Origin: SG8-30 sp963710135 | GTDB taxonomy: Bacteria; Pseudomonadota; Gammaproteobacteria; Steroidobacterales; Steroidobacteraceae | Length of the DNA stretch: 64,000 nt | Assembly: GCA_963710135.1 (NCBI GenBank) | Contig: CAVPYY010000006.1 | Location: 930,001-994,000, forward strand | Direction: 5' to 3' | Shown here: piece by piece, positions 52,815 through 61,083 of the stretch | How positions within the stretch are numbered: the first letter of the stretch is position 1 | Layout: each line of letters opens with the position of its first letter | Position numbers and translations under genes: made by a program | Notes under the pieces: generated by a model | Told to the model about the DNA's origin: nothing | Database searches by the model: none | Seen by the model: only the letters and a program-made list of their open reading frames with translations

Positions 52815-54290
52815 ATGATTCGACATTTCTTCGCCGCGATCACCGGCAACATCGTCAGCCTGATCGGCACGCTGCTGATCGTGATCAGCCTGCTGCTGAT
52901 CGCGGCACTGCTGGCGATGCAGGCAGTCGGGTTCGAGGGCGGCGCGTACCTCGGCATCATCACCTTCGTGGTACTGCCGATGGCCTTTCTGTTCGGACTC
53001 GCGCTCGTCCCGATAGGCTTATGGTGGCGCAAGCGCAAGGACTCCAGGCTGGCGGCGGAGGGCAAGCAGTCCGGTCACCTGCCGGTGATCGACCTCAACC
53101 AGGAGCGCACCCGCGGCGTGCTGATCACCTTCGTCGCGCTGGCGATCCCGGTCATGGCGATCGCCGCGAGCCTCACCTTCAAGGCCGTGCACTACATGGA
53201 CTCGACCGAGTTCTGCGGCCTCGCCTGCCACGTGGTCATGGAACCCGAGTACACCGCGTTCCAGCGCTCGCCGCACGTGCGCGTCGGCTGTGCCGGCTGC
53301 CATATCGGCGCGGGCGCCGAGTGGTTCGTCAAAGCCAAGATCTCGGGATCCTGGCAGCTGGTGGCCGTCGCGTTCGATCTGTACCCGCGTCCCATCAAGA
53401 CGCCGGTGCACTCGCTGCGCCCCTCCAGCGGCACCTGCGAGCAATGCCATACGCCGACCAAGTTCGTCGGCGAGCGCCTGAAGGTGCGCACCCATTATGC
53501 CGAGGACGAGGCGAACACGGAGCTGAAGACGGCGCTGATGGTCAAGGTCGGCGGTACCGTAAACGGGGCGTCGAACGGCATCCACTGGCACGTGGACCCG
53601 GCGAATCAGGTGCGCTACCTGTCCGATCCCAGTCGCGAGACGATCTACGAGATCGAGTTGACCGACGGAGCGGACGGCGCCACCAAGGTCTTCAAGACCG
53701 AGGAAGCGGCCCCGGCGGGTTCCGAATGGCGGACCATGGACTGCATCGACTGCCACAATCGCCCTTCGCACAACTACCGCAGCCCGGAGGCCGAGATCGA
53801 CATGGCCCTCGAGCAAGGCCGCATCGATCGCGCCCTGCCCTTCATCCGGCGCGAGGGCCTGCGCATCCTGACGGAGAAGGAGTACGCCTCGCACGATGAG
53901 GCGCGCGCCGGCATCTCCGCCGCGGTGGCGGCCTACTATGCGGAGAACTACCCGGACCTGGCCGGCTCCGCTGCGGTCGAGCAGGCCGGCAAGGCGCTCG
54001 GCGACGCGTACTGCTGGAACAACTTCCCGCACATGAAGGTCACCTGGAACCTGTACCCCAACCACATCGGGCACCAGGAGACCCCCGGCTGCTTCCGCTG
54101 CCACGACAACAAGCACAAGACGGCCGACGGCGAGAAGATCGGCAAGAAGTGCAGCACCTGCCACGAGATCGTCGCGGAAGAGGAAAGCGATTCGAAGCTG
54201 CTGCAGGAGCTGGGGCTGCAGGAGCCGCCACCGCCGCCGCCCGCACAGGCCAGCGCGGACGTGCCGAAGGTGTCGCAACTGGCGCCCTGA
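52815..54290 (+). CDS. NapC/NirT-like membrane cytochrome c
   Basis: 491 residues. Two N-terminal hydrophobic segments and a third near residue 105 (VLITFVALAIPVMAIAASLT) anchor the protein. Haem sites in order: CGLACH (a CxxxCH form), CAGCH, CEQCH, CIDCH, CFRCH and CSTCH. The block STEFCGLACHVVMEPEYTAF is typical of NapC/NirT-type quinol dehydrogenases and of related ImcH-like proteins. A Pro-rich tail ends the protein. It is cotranscribed or coordinated with the 11-haem cytochrome and probably exchanges electrons with it. The terminal acceptor is not encoded here. Confidence 0.85.
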   Translation: MIRHFFAAITGNIVSLIGTLLIVISLLLIAALLAMQAVGFEGGAYLGIITFVVLPMAFLFGLALVPIGLWWRKRKDSRLAAEGKQSGHLPVIDLNQERTRGVLITFVALAIPVMAIAASLTFKAVHYMDSTEFCGLACHVVMEPEYTAFQRSPHVRVGCAGCHIGAGAEWFVKAKISGSWQLVAVAFDLYPRPIKTPVHSLRPSSGTCEQCHTPTKFVGERLKVRTHYAEDEANTELKTALMVKVGGTVNGASNGIHWHVDPANQVRYLSDPSRETIYEIELTDGADGATKVFKTEEAAPAGSEWRTMDCIDCHNRPSHNYRSPEAEIDMALEQGRIDRALPFIRREGLRILTEKEYASHDEARAGISAAVAAYYAENYPDLAGSAAVEQAGKALGDAYCWNNFPHMKVTWNLYPNHIGHQETPGCFRCHDNKHKTADGEKIGKKCSTCHEIVAEEESDSKLLQELGLQEPPPPPPAQASADVPKVSQLAP

Positions 54291-54372
54291 GGGAGACCGC
54301 CCCGCTGCCACGCCGGCCCGCCTGCAGGACGCTCCGGCGTGGCAGAATGGCGTCCGGCCAGGAGAGCGCAGC

Positions 54373-55479
54373 ATGGCGTTGAAGCGACCTGTCCGTGCTC
54401 CGGGCACGGTGGTGGTGCTCGAGCACACTTCCAGGATCCTCGCGGACAATCCGCTGGGTGATCCGCACGTACGCCAGGTGTCCGTATGGCTGCCTCCGGG
54501 ATATGACCGCCAGCGCAGCGGCCCCGGCAAGCGCTTGCCGGTCCTGTACGACCTGGTGGGTTTCACGGGCTCAGGGCCGTCGCATCTCAACTGGCAACCG
54601 TTCACCGAGAACCTCGCCGAGCGCGCCGCGCGCCTGGTGCACGAGGGGAAGATGGGGCCGGCGATCATCGTGTTCCCGGACTGCTTTACGCGTCTCGGTG
54701 GCAACCAGTACATCAACTCGTCCGCGATCGGCCGCTACGCCGACTACCTGACCCGCGAGATCATCCCGTTCGTCGATCGCGAGTTCCGTACGCTGGCGTC
54801 ACGCGAGCACCGTGGCTGCTTCGGCAAGTCGTCAGGCGGCTACGGCTCGATCATCCACGGCATGAAGTACACGCGCTACTGGGGCGCCATCGCCGATCAC
54901 TCCGGCGACGCCTATTTCGACTTCGTCTACCGCAGCGACTGGCCGAAGACCCTCGACGCGCTGGCACCCTATCGGCGGCCGGCCCGCAGGGAGGGCGACT
55001 ATGACGTAGCACGCGCTGCGGCCGGCCTCGAAACCGGCGAAGACGACGGCCGCGTGCGCCGTTTCCTGCAGGCCATGTGGGCCAAGCCGAAGCTCACTGA
55101 CGCAGAGGGGCACGCGCTCATGAACGTCTGCATGGCGGCCACCTATGACCCCGATCCGTCGGTGCCGCTGGGATTCCGCCTGCCGTTCAATCTCGAGACC
55201 GGCGAGCTGATCGAAGCCCGCTGGCGCCGCTGGCTGCGCCACGACCCGATCAACCTGGTGAAGCGCTACGCCGGCTCGCTCGAGAAGCTGCGCGGGATCT
55301 TCATCGACTGCGGCTGGCGCGACCAGTACGGCATCCACTACGGCAGCCGGCTGCTGTCGCAGCGCCTCGCCGCGGCCGGTATCCGGCACAGCTACCAGGA
55401 GTTCGACGACACCCATTCGGGGATCGACTACCGGATGGACGTCAGCCTGCCATTCCTGTACCGGGCCCTGCGTCCCTGA
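54373..55479 (+). CDS. esterase D-like alpha/beta hydrolase
   Basis: 368 residues of the enterochelin-esterase/esterase D class. The catalytic serine lies in CFGKSSGGYGSII, and the histidine in FDDTHSGIDYR. The opening VSVWLPPGYD and LPVLYDLVGFTGSG strands are typical. The protein has no signal peptide. AGGAG precedes the ATG. It likely hydrolyses an ester such as a siderophore or acyl-thioester product; no context supports a specific substrate. Intact frame. Confidence 0.85.
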   Translation: MALKRPVRAPGTVVVLEHTSRILADNPLGDPHVRQVSVWLPPGYDRQRSGPGKRLPVLYDLVGFTGSGPSHLNWQPFTENLAERAARLVHEGKMGPAIIVFPDCFTRLGGNQYINSSAIGRYADYLTREIIPFVDREFRTLASREHRGCFGKSSGGYGSIIHGMKYTRYWGAIADHSGDAYFDFVYRSDWPKTLDALAPYRRPARREGDYDVARAAAGLETGEDDGRVRRFLQAMWAKPKLTDAEGHALMNVCMAATYDPDPSVPLGFRLPFNLETGELIEARWRRWLRHDPINLVKRYAGSLEKLRGIFIDCGWRDQYGIHYGSRLLSQRLAAAGIRHSYQEFDDTHSGIDYRMDVSLPFLYRALRP

Positions 55480-55611
55480 GACCCGCAGACCGCGGTGTAC
55501 CCGCGGCGTTCCGGGCCCGGTCCGCCTGCGCTAGAATGAGCAATGGCCGGACTCCGGCCAGGGCCCGGTCGGGCCCGTTCACGCCGGAGCCGATCGACAC
55601 GGGAGACTGGC

Positions 55612-57786
55612 GTGAAAACCCCAAGCCCGGCGCGCAGCTGTACGGTCATCATCCTGGCCGTCGCGGCCGGGTTGAACTCGGAAACCGCACCAAGCATGGA
55701 TACCCCCAACCCGCAGGCAGCACTCTCACACTGGACCGGGCCCTACGGCGGCGTGCCGCCGTTCGATCGGGTTCGCGTCGAGCTGCTGGAGCCGGCCCTG
55801 GCAGACGCCATGGCGGCGCAGCTGGCCGAGATCGACGCCATCGTCGCCAACCCGCAACCGCCGGACTTCGACAACACCATCGCGGCGCTGGAGCGCTCCG
55901 GCCGCGAGTTCGATCGCGTGTCCACGATTTACGGCATCTACAGCTCCAGCCTGAGCACGCCCGAATTCCAGGCCGTCGAACGCGAGATGGCGCCACGCCT
56001 GGCGGCCTTCCGCGACCGCATCGTGCAGAACCAGCCGCTGTTCGCCCGCATCCAGGCGGTCTACGACTCCCGCGCCGAGGCGAAGCTGACGCCAGAGCAG
56101 CAGCGGCTGGTGTGGAACCGCTACACCAACCTGGTGCTGGCCGGCGCGCGGCTCGACGCCGCGGCGCGCCAGGAAGTCGCCGCCATCAACCAGCGCCTCG
56201 CCACCCTGTTCACGGCCTTCGGCCAGAACGTGTTGGCGGACGAGGATCACCGCATGCTGGTCATCGACCGGCGCGAGGACCTCGAGGGCCTGCCCGAATC
56301 CTTCATCGCCGGCGCGGCGGCGGCGGGCGTCGAGCGCGGCATGCCGGGCAAGTGGATCGTGATGAACACCCGCTCCAGCGTGGAGCCCTTCCTCACCTAC
56401 TCGACCCGGCGCGACCTGCGCGAGCGCGTCTGGCGCAGCTTCGTGAACCGCGGCGACGAAGGCGACGTCCACGACAATGATGCGATCATCACGGAGATCC
56501 TCTCGCTGCGCGCGCGGCGCGCCAATCTGCTCGGTTATCCGACCCACGCGCACTGGCGCCTGCAGAACACCATGGCGAAGACGCCGGAGCGGACCCTGGA
56601 ACTGATGGAAGCCGTCTGGCAGCCGGCGGTGGCGCGCGTGCGCGAGGAAGTGGCTGACATGCAGCAGATCGCCGCCGCCGAGGGCGACGGGGTGGTCATC
56701 GAGCCTTGGGACTACCGCTATTACGCGGAGAAGGTCCGCAAGGCGAAGTACGACCTGGACGAAAACGAGGTCAAGCCCTACCTGCAGCTCGATCGCATTC
56801 GCGACGGCATGTTCTGGGCGGCGGGGCAGCTATATGGCCTGCAGTTCGTGGCGCTTGAGCCCGGCACCGTGCCCGTGTATCACCCCGACGTGCGAGTCTG
56901 GGAGGTCCGTGACGCCGACGGCCGGCATGTCGGGCTGTTCTACCTCGATCCCTTTGCCAGGACCGGCAAGCGCTCCGGCGCGTGGATGAACTCCTATCGC
57001 GATCAGGAACGGTTCGACGGCCCGGTGACGCCGATCGTCTCGAACAACCTGAACTTCGTGGAGAACGCGCCGGGCGAGCCCAACCTGATCGGCTGGGATG
57101 ACGCCCGCACGCTGTTCCACGAATTCGGCCATGCGCTGCACGGCCTGTTGTCGAACGTCAACTACCCGTCGCTGTCCGGCACCTCGGTGGTTCGTGACTA
57201 CGTCGAGCTGCCCTCGCAGCTGAACGAGCACTGGCTCACCACCCGTGAAGTGCTCGACCGCTTCGCGGTGCATTACCAGACCGGCGCGCCGATGCCGGAA
57301 GCGCTGGTGGAGAGGCTGCGGCGGGCCGAGACGTTCAACCAGGGCTTCGCCACGGTCGAATACCTGTCGGCGGCGCTGGTGGACATGAAGCTGCACCTGG
57401 CAGGCGGCGCGAACATCGATCCCGGCGCCTTCGAGCGCGCGACGCTGGCGGCGATCGGCATGCCGCGCGAGATCGTGATGCGCCACCGCACTCCCCAGTT
57501 CATGCACATCTTCTCGAGCGACGGCTACTCGGCCGGGTACTACAGCTACCTGTGGGCCGACCAGCTGGTCGCCGACACCTGGGAGGCCTTCCTGGAAGCG
57601 GACGGTCCGTGGGACAGGAAGGTGGCGGACCGGCTGCGGCAGGAGATACTGTCGGTCGGCAACACGGTCGATCCCGATGCCGGCTACCGCCGCTTCCGCG
57701 GACGCGACGCCGGCGTCGCGCCGCTGCTGCGCAAGCGCGGCTTCCCGGTTCCCGAGAACACCGAACCGCCTGCCGGCGCGCACTGA
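55612..57786 (+). CDS. M3 family oligopeptidase (Dcp/OpdA-like)
   Basis: 724 residues from GTG at 55612, which has GGGAG 6 bases upstream and a signal-like segment (CTVIILAVAAGLNSETA). ATG at 55696 (MDTPNPQAALSHWTG) is an alternative cytoplasmic start. A frame extension to 55543 carries an Arg-rich stretch without support. The zinc site is FHEFGHALHG with His at residue 503, and the third ligand lies downstream in DYVELPSQLNEHW. The family trims peptides. A TAGAAT box at 55532 would start transcription. Intact frame. Confidence 0.92.
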   Translation: MKTPSPARSCTVIILAVAAGLNSETAPSMDTPNPQAALSHWTGPYGGVPPFDRVRVELLEPALADAMAAQLAEIDAIVANPQPPDFDNTIAALERSGREFDRVSTIYGIYSSSLSTPEFQAVEREMAPRLAAFRDRIVQNQPLFARIQAVYDSRAEAKLTPEQQRLVWNRYTNLVLAGARLDAAARQEVAAINQRLATLFTAFGQNVLADEDHRMLVIDRREDLEGLPESFIAGAAAAGVERGMPGKWIVMNTRSSVEPFLTYSTRRDLRERVWRSFVNRGDEGDVHDNDAIITEILSLRARRANLLGYPTHAHWRLQNTMAKTPERTLELMEAVWQPAVARVREEVADMQQIAAAEGDGVVIEPWDYRYYAEKVRKAKYDLDENEVKPYLQLDRIRDGMFWAAGQLYGLQFVALEPGTVPVYHPDVRVWEVRDADGRHVGLFYLDPFARTGKRSGAWMNSYRDQERFDGPVTPIVSNNLNFVENAPGEPNLIGWDDARTLFHEFGHALHGLLSNVNYPSLSGTSVVRDYVELPSQLNEHWLTTREVLDRFAVHYQTGAPMPEALVERLRRAETFNQGFATVEYLSAALVDMKLHLAGGANIDPGAFERATLAAIGMPREIVMRHRTPQFMHIFSSDGYSAGYYSYLWADQLVADTWEAFLEADGPWDRKVADRLRQEILSVGNTVDPDAGYRRFRGRDAGVAPLLRKRGFPVPENTEPPAGAH

Positions 57787-57814
57787 CCGGGCGCAAGGCC
57801 GAGGGGGCGACAGC

Positions 57815-58864
57815 ATGACCATCAACGTAGTCGGACTGCATCATCACGCCGTGCGCGTGCCATCCGATCCTTTTGCAGCCGAACGTACGCGGCGCTTCTA
57901 CGGCGATGTGCTGGGCCTCGAGATCGACTCGAGCCACCCGGACGTGCCCGGCGCACCGGCGCACTGGTTCAACGCCGGCGCGCATGCGCAGCTCCACCTG
58001 ATCCCCGGCCGCGGCGACAAACCGGTGAATGCGGGTTACATCGATCTCTCTGCCCCGCATGTGTCGTTCGCCGTGACCGACATTCGCCAGGCGCGCGCCG
58101 AGCTCGATCGCCTGGAACTTGACTACCGCATTCGGCGCAGCCCGGCGGGTGCCACTCGGGACCGCCTGTTCCTGCACGATCCGGCCGGCAATCTCATCGA
58201 ACTGCACCAGGCGGACGCGTGCCGCTGCACCGCGGCGGCCCGCACGCGACAGACATCCTCTTACACCCGCGTGTGGAGTACCGTGATGTTCGCCGACATG
58301 CGCGGCTTCACCGCCGTGTCCGAGCAGCTGCCGCCCGCCGAGGTCGTGCCGTTGCTGAACGAATACTTCGCGCTGCTGACGCGCATCACCATCGATCACG
58401 GCGGCACGATCTTCCACCTCGCGGGCGACGGACTGATGGCGGGCTTCGGCGTGCCTGAGGCCCGGGCCGACGACTCGCAGCGCGCGGTCGACACCGCCCG
58501 CGAGATGCTCGCGGGCTTCGGCGACCTGGCCGGCGCCTGGAAGCAACGCCTGGGCATCGACACCGGTCTCGGCATCGGCGTCAATGCGGGCGAAGTGATC
58601 GCCGGCAACGTGGGCTCGGCCAGTCACGCCAGCTATACCATCATCGGCGACACCGTGAACGTCGCATCGCGACTGTCGCAGCGGGCGCGTGCCGGCGAGG
58701 CGCTGTTCTCGAGCACCGTCAGGAAGGCACTCCAGAACGGCGGCACCGAGGTGACACTGCTCGAGCTACCCGCCATGCAGCTGCGCGGCCGGGTGTCGCC
58801 CGTGGAGATCTTCTGTATCCCGGCTCCTGAACGCCTCGACCTGCGCCCGACGATGACGGCCTAG
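57815..58864 (+). CDS. VOC (glyoxalase-fold) domain fused to a class III nucleotide cyclase
   Basis: 349 residues. Residues 1-135 form a vicinal-oxygen-chelate domain (GLHHHAVRVP, FYGDVLGLEI, HDPAGNLIELHQ) with candidate metal ligands His10/11, His61, His82 and Glu129. After a short linker, residues 152-340 are a class III adenylate/guanylate cyclase. It has metal aspartates Asp161 (MFADMRGFTAVSE) and Asp205 (HLAGDGLMAGFG) and transition-state residues Asn282/Arg286 (GDTVNVASRL). His201 sits where adenylate cyclases usually have the base-specifying lysine, so specificity is open. The VOC domain may sense a small ligand. The frame runs uninterrupted through both. The stop overlaps the convergent TPR gene stop by 4 bases. 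Confidence 0.82.
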   Translation: MTINVVGLHHHAVRVPSDPFAAERTRRFYGDVLGLEIDSSHPDVPGAPAHWFNAGAHAQLHLIPGRGDKPVNAGYIDLSAPHVSFAVTDIRQARAELDRLELDYRIRRSPAGATRDRLFLHDPAGNLIELHQADACRCTAAARTRQTSSYTRVWSTVMFADMRGFTAVSEQLPPAEVVPLLNEYFALLTRITIDHGGTIFHLAGDGLMAGFGVPEARADDSQRAVDTAREMLAGFGDLAGAWKQRLGIDTGLGIGVNAGEVIAGNVGSASHASYTIIGDTVNVASRLSQRARAGEALFSSTVRKALQNGGTEVTLLELPAMQLRGRVSPVEIFCIPAPERLDLRPTMTA

Positions 58865-59529
58865 CCGGCCTTCGCCCGGGCCTTCGCCAGCAGCGTCCGC
58901 GCCTCGTCGCGGCGGCCACGATCAGCCAGTTCCCGGCCCGGGCGGGGCGGCGCCTGCAGCGCATGTTCGAGGTGGCGGACGGCGCCGTCGTACTCGCCCT
59001 CGTCCAGCAGGAACTCGCCGTAGAAGTAGTTCGGGTCGATGCCGTCCGGATTGATCTCGAGCGCCCTGGCGAACAACGCGCGGGCCTTGTCGTCGCTGCC
59101 GAATCCGAGCGGAAAGCCGGGAACCTTGGCGTAGAGCGTGGCGAGGCTCGTGTACGCCGAGCCGTCGAGAGCCCCGGGGTTCATCTTCAGCGCCTGCTCG
59201 AGCTTGCCCCGGGCCTGCTTGGCCAGGCTCAGCGCGCCGAGTCCGCCCTTGGCGCCGGCCTCGCTGCTGAGGACGATGCCTTGCCAGACCAGCGCCTCGG
59301 CGCGATCCGGATTCTGCGTAGCAAGCGCCTCGGCCCGCCCGGCCAGCGTCTCGAGCGCCTGCAGCCGGGCGTCCTCGCCAGGCGTCTGGTAGGTCGCCGT
59401 TGCCCAGGCTTGCTGGATGGCCAGCAGCTCCCCGTCGAACGCGGACCCACCGGCCACGGCGACGCCCGCCGGCGACCCTGCCAGCAACAGCAACACGACA
59501 CCCATGATCCCGCTATCGATGCGACTCAT
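58861..59529 (-). CDS. exported TPR protein, last gene of the hemolysin-like operon
   Basis: 222 residues. A signal peptide (GVVLLLLAGSPAGVAVAGG) precedes at least three TPR-like helix pairs (LATQNPDRAEALVWQGIVLS, DDKARALFARALEINPDGID, LLDEGEYDGAVRHLEHALQA). It overlaps the SDR stop by 4 bases and has AGGAGG 8 bases upstream. It likely acts in the periplasm as a partner of unknown function. Confidence 0.75.
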   Translation of the reverse strand: MSRIDSGIMGVVLLLLAGSPAGVAVAGGSAFDGELLAIQQAWATATYQTPGEDARLQALETLAGRAEALATQNPDRAEALVWQGIVLSSEAGAKGGLGALSLAKQARGKLEQALKMNPGALDGSAYTSLATLYAKVPGFPLGFGSDDKARALFARALEINPDGIDPNYFYGEFLLDEGEYDGAVRHLEHALQAPPRPGRELADRGRRDEARTLLAKARAKAG

Positions 59530-60380
59530 CCGGCTTTCCTCCTGTGATCCTGAAGCCTTGCGGTGGCTGCGGCCGGCGCCGCGGTCATGGTGGCGAACCT
59601 GCGGATATCCGCCAGCTTGCCGCGGAGCGCCCTGTCGACGACACCCGGCAGTGCGGCGTTGAGGCGCGCAAAAAACTTTTCCGGCCAGCCGACCACGGCG
59701 CGGGCACGGCCACGCTCGAGCATGTCGCACGCTGCCTGCGCGACGCGCTCGGGCGGATCCACGGCGACGCCCAGCTCCGCGTTCATGGCTTCGACCTCGG
59801 CGACGTTCATCGACGTGCGGGTGGCGCGTGGCGCGAGATAGTGCACCCGGATTCGCGTGTCCGACAGCTCGCGATGCAGTGCCTCGCTGAAGCCACGCAG
59901 CGCGAACTTGGTTGCGCTGTAGACGGCATGGCCTGGATAGCCGATGCTGCCGAATACCGAGCCGACGTTCAGCACGTGGGCTTCCGGCAGCGACGCGAAG
60001 TGCGGCAGCAGTCCGCTGCAGAGCAGCATGGGTGCGGCGACGTTGGCCGCGAGCATCTTGTCGACGTCGTCCGCGGTCTCCTGGCCGAACATTCCGAAGT
60101 GTCCGATCCCGGCGTTATTGATCAAGGTGTTCACGCCCCCGTTCCAGGTGCGCGCAGCCATCAGCAGGCGTCCGCGGGATGCCGGGTCGGCAAGGTCCGC
60201 CGCAACCGCCCGGCATCGCTCAGGCGGCAGGGCGGCGGCGGCCACCAGCGCATCCAGCGCCGCCGCGTCGCGACCGGTCAGCAGCACTGCGGCCCCGCGG
60301 GACAGCAGCTCCCCGGCGATGGCGCGGCCGATGCCGCCGCTCGCTCCCGTCAGCAGCACGTTGAGGTGTGCCAGGCTCAT
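59526..60380 (-). CDS. SDR family oxidoreductase
   Basis: 284 residues of the classical short-chain dehydrogenase fold. The NAD(P) motif TGASGGIG is at 11-18, NNAG at 88-91, and Ser141, Tyr154 and Lys158 (YSATK) make the active site. A C-terminal extension of about 40 residues carries LQDHRRKAG at the end. It overlaps the upstream oxidase gene and the downstream TPR gene by 4 bases each. It would reduce or oxidise a carbonyl in the product made by this operon. Confidence 0.9.
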   Translation of the reverse strand: MSLAHLNVLLTGASGGIGRAIAGELLSRGAAVLLTGRDAAALDALVAAAALPPERCRAVAADLADPASRGRLLMAARTWNGGVNTLINNAGIGHFGMFGQETADDVDKMLAANVAAPMLLCSGLLPHFASLPEAHVLNVGSVFGSIGYPGHAVYSATKFALRGFSEALHRELSDTRIRVHYLAPRATRTSMNVAEVEAMNAELGVAVDPPERVAQAACDMLERGRARAVVGWPEKFFARLNAALPGVVDRALRGKLADIRRFATMTAAPAAATARLQDHRRKAG

Positions 60381-61066
60381 GCGATCTTCCTCATATCGGT
60401 GGCAGGAGTCGCGACGGCGGGCCGGTCAAGCCCGCGGAACATCTGGCCGTAAAGCCAGTAGATCCCGCGCGCGCAGCGCTCTATCGCGCGCCGATCGTCC
60501 GGATGCGTCAGACGTTCCAGGATTCCGGCCAGATGCCCGACGTGCTCCTGGTCCAGCTGACCGTGACTGCGCAGATAGCTGAATGCACGCGCGGGCAGGT
60601 TCAGGGTCGACTGGATTCGATCAGCCGCGGTGAGCGCCAGCGCGGCGCTGGTCCCTTCCAGCACGAAGACCATGCCGAAGAAACCGACCGGGTTCCTGCG
60701 CATGACGGTGTCGTAGGCATACGCGACCATCGCCTCGGTGGCCGGCGCGGGGTCCATGAGCCGGACCCGCTCGCGGTCGCCGCCGGCCGCGGCGATGTCG
60801 TTGAGTATCCATTGCTCGTGACCGGCTTCCTCCTCCAGATAGTGCAGCACGTCGGCCTGCAGCCAGTCGTGCCGGTCGCCGAGCCGGGCGCCCACCGCCA
60901 TCATCAGGGGCACCGTGTGCCTGACGTGGTGGTAGGCCTGGGCCAGGAAGTCGAGATAGTGGTCGAGCGTGATCTCGCCAGCGAGGGCGCGGCGAATCAC
61001 CGGCGCCGCAAGCAGCCAGTCGCGCTCGCCGGCCGTGTTCGCGGTCAGTTCTTCGTAAAAGCCCAT
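60377..61066 (-). CDS. haem-oxygenase-like di-iron oxidase (TenA/UndA-like fold)
   Basis: 229 residues, all-helical. Candidate metal ligands appear in the order seen in haem-oxygenase-like oxidases: AYHHVRHT (45-51), YLEEEAGHEQW (77-86) with a Glu-x-x-x-x-His pair, and HGQLDQEHVGH near residue 175-185. Relatives oxidatively cleave or decarboxylate fatty acids or amino-acid derivatives; others are uncharacterised. The start is ATG at 61066. It lies 17 bases after the ligase gene and overlaps the SDR gene. An acyl substrate is suggested by the neighbouring ligase, which is inference. Confidence 0.75.
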   Translation of the reverse strand: MGFYEELTANTAGERDWLLAAPVIRRALAGEITLDHYLDFLAQAYHHVRHTVPLMMAVGARLGDRHDWLQADVLHYLEEEAGHEQWILNDIAAAGGDRERVRLMDPAPATEAMVAYAYDTVMRRNPVGFFGMVFVLEGTSAALALTAADRIQSTLNLPARAFSYLRSHGQLDQEHVGHLAGILERLTHPDDRRAIERCARGIYWLYGQMFRGLDRPAVATPATDMRKIA

Positions 61067-61083
61067 GGTCGGTGGTTTCCTCT

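Noticed and set aside
55543..55611. N-terminal extension of the M3 peptidase from ATG 55543
   Set aside because: The extension is Arg-rich without domain similarity and begins where transcription from the TAGAAT box would start; the GTG at 55612 has a ribosome-binding site.
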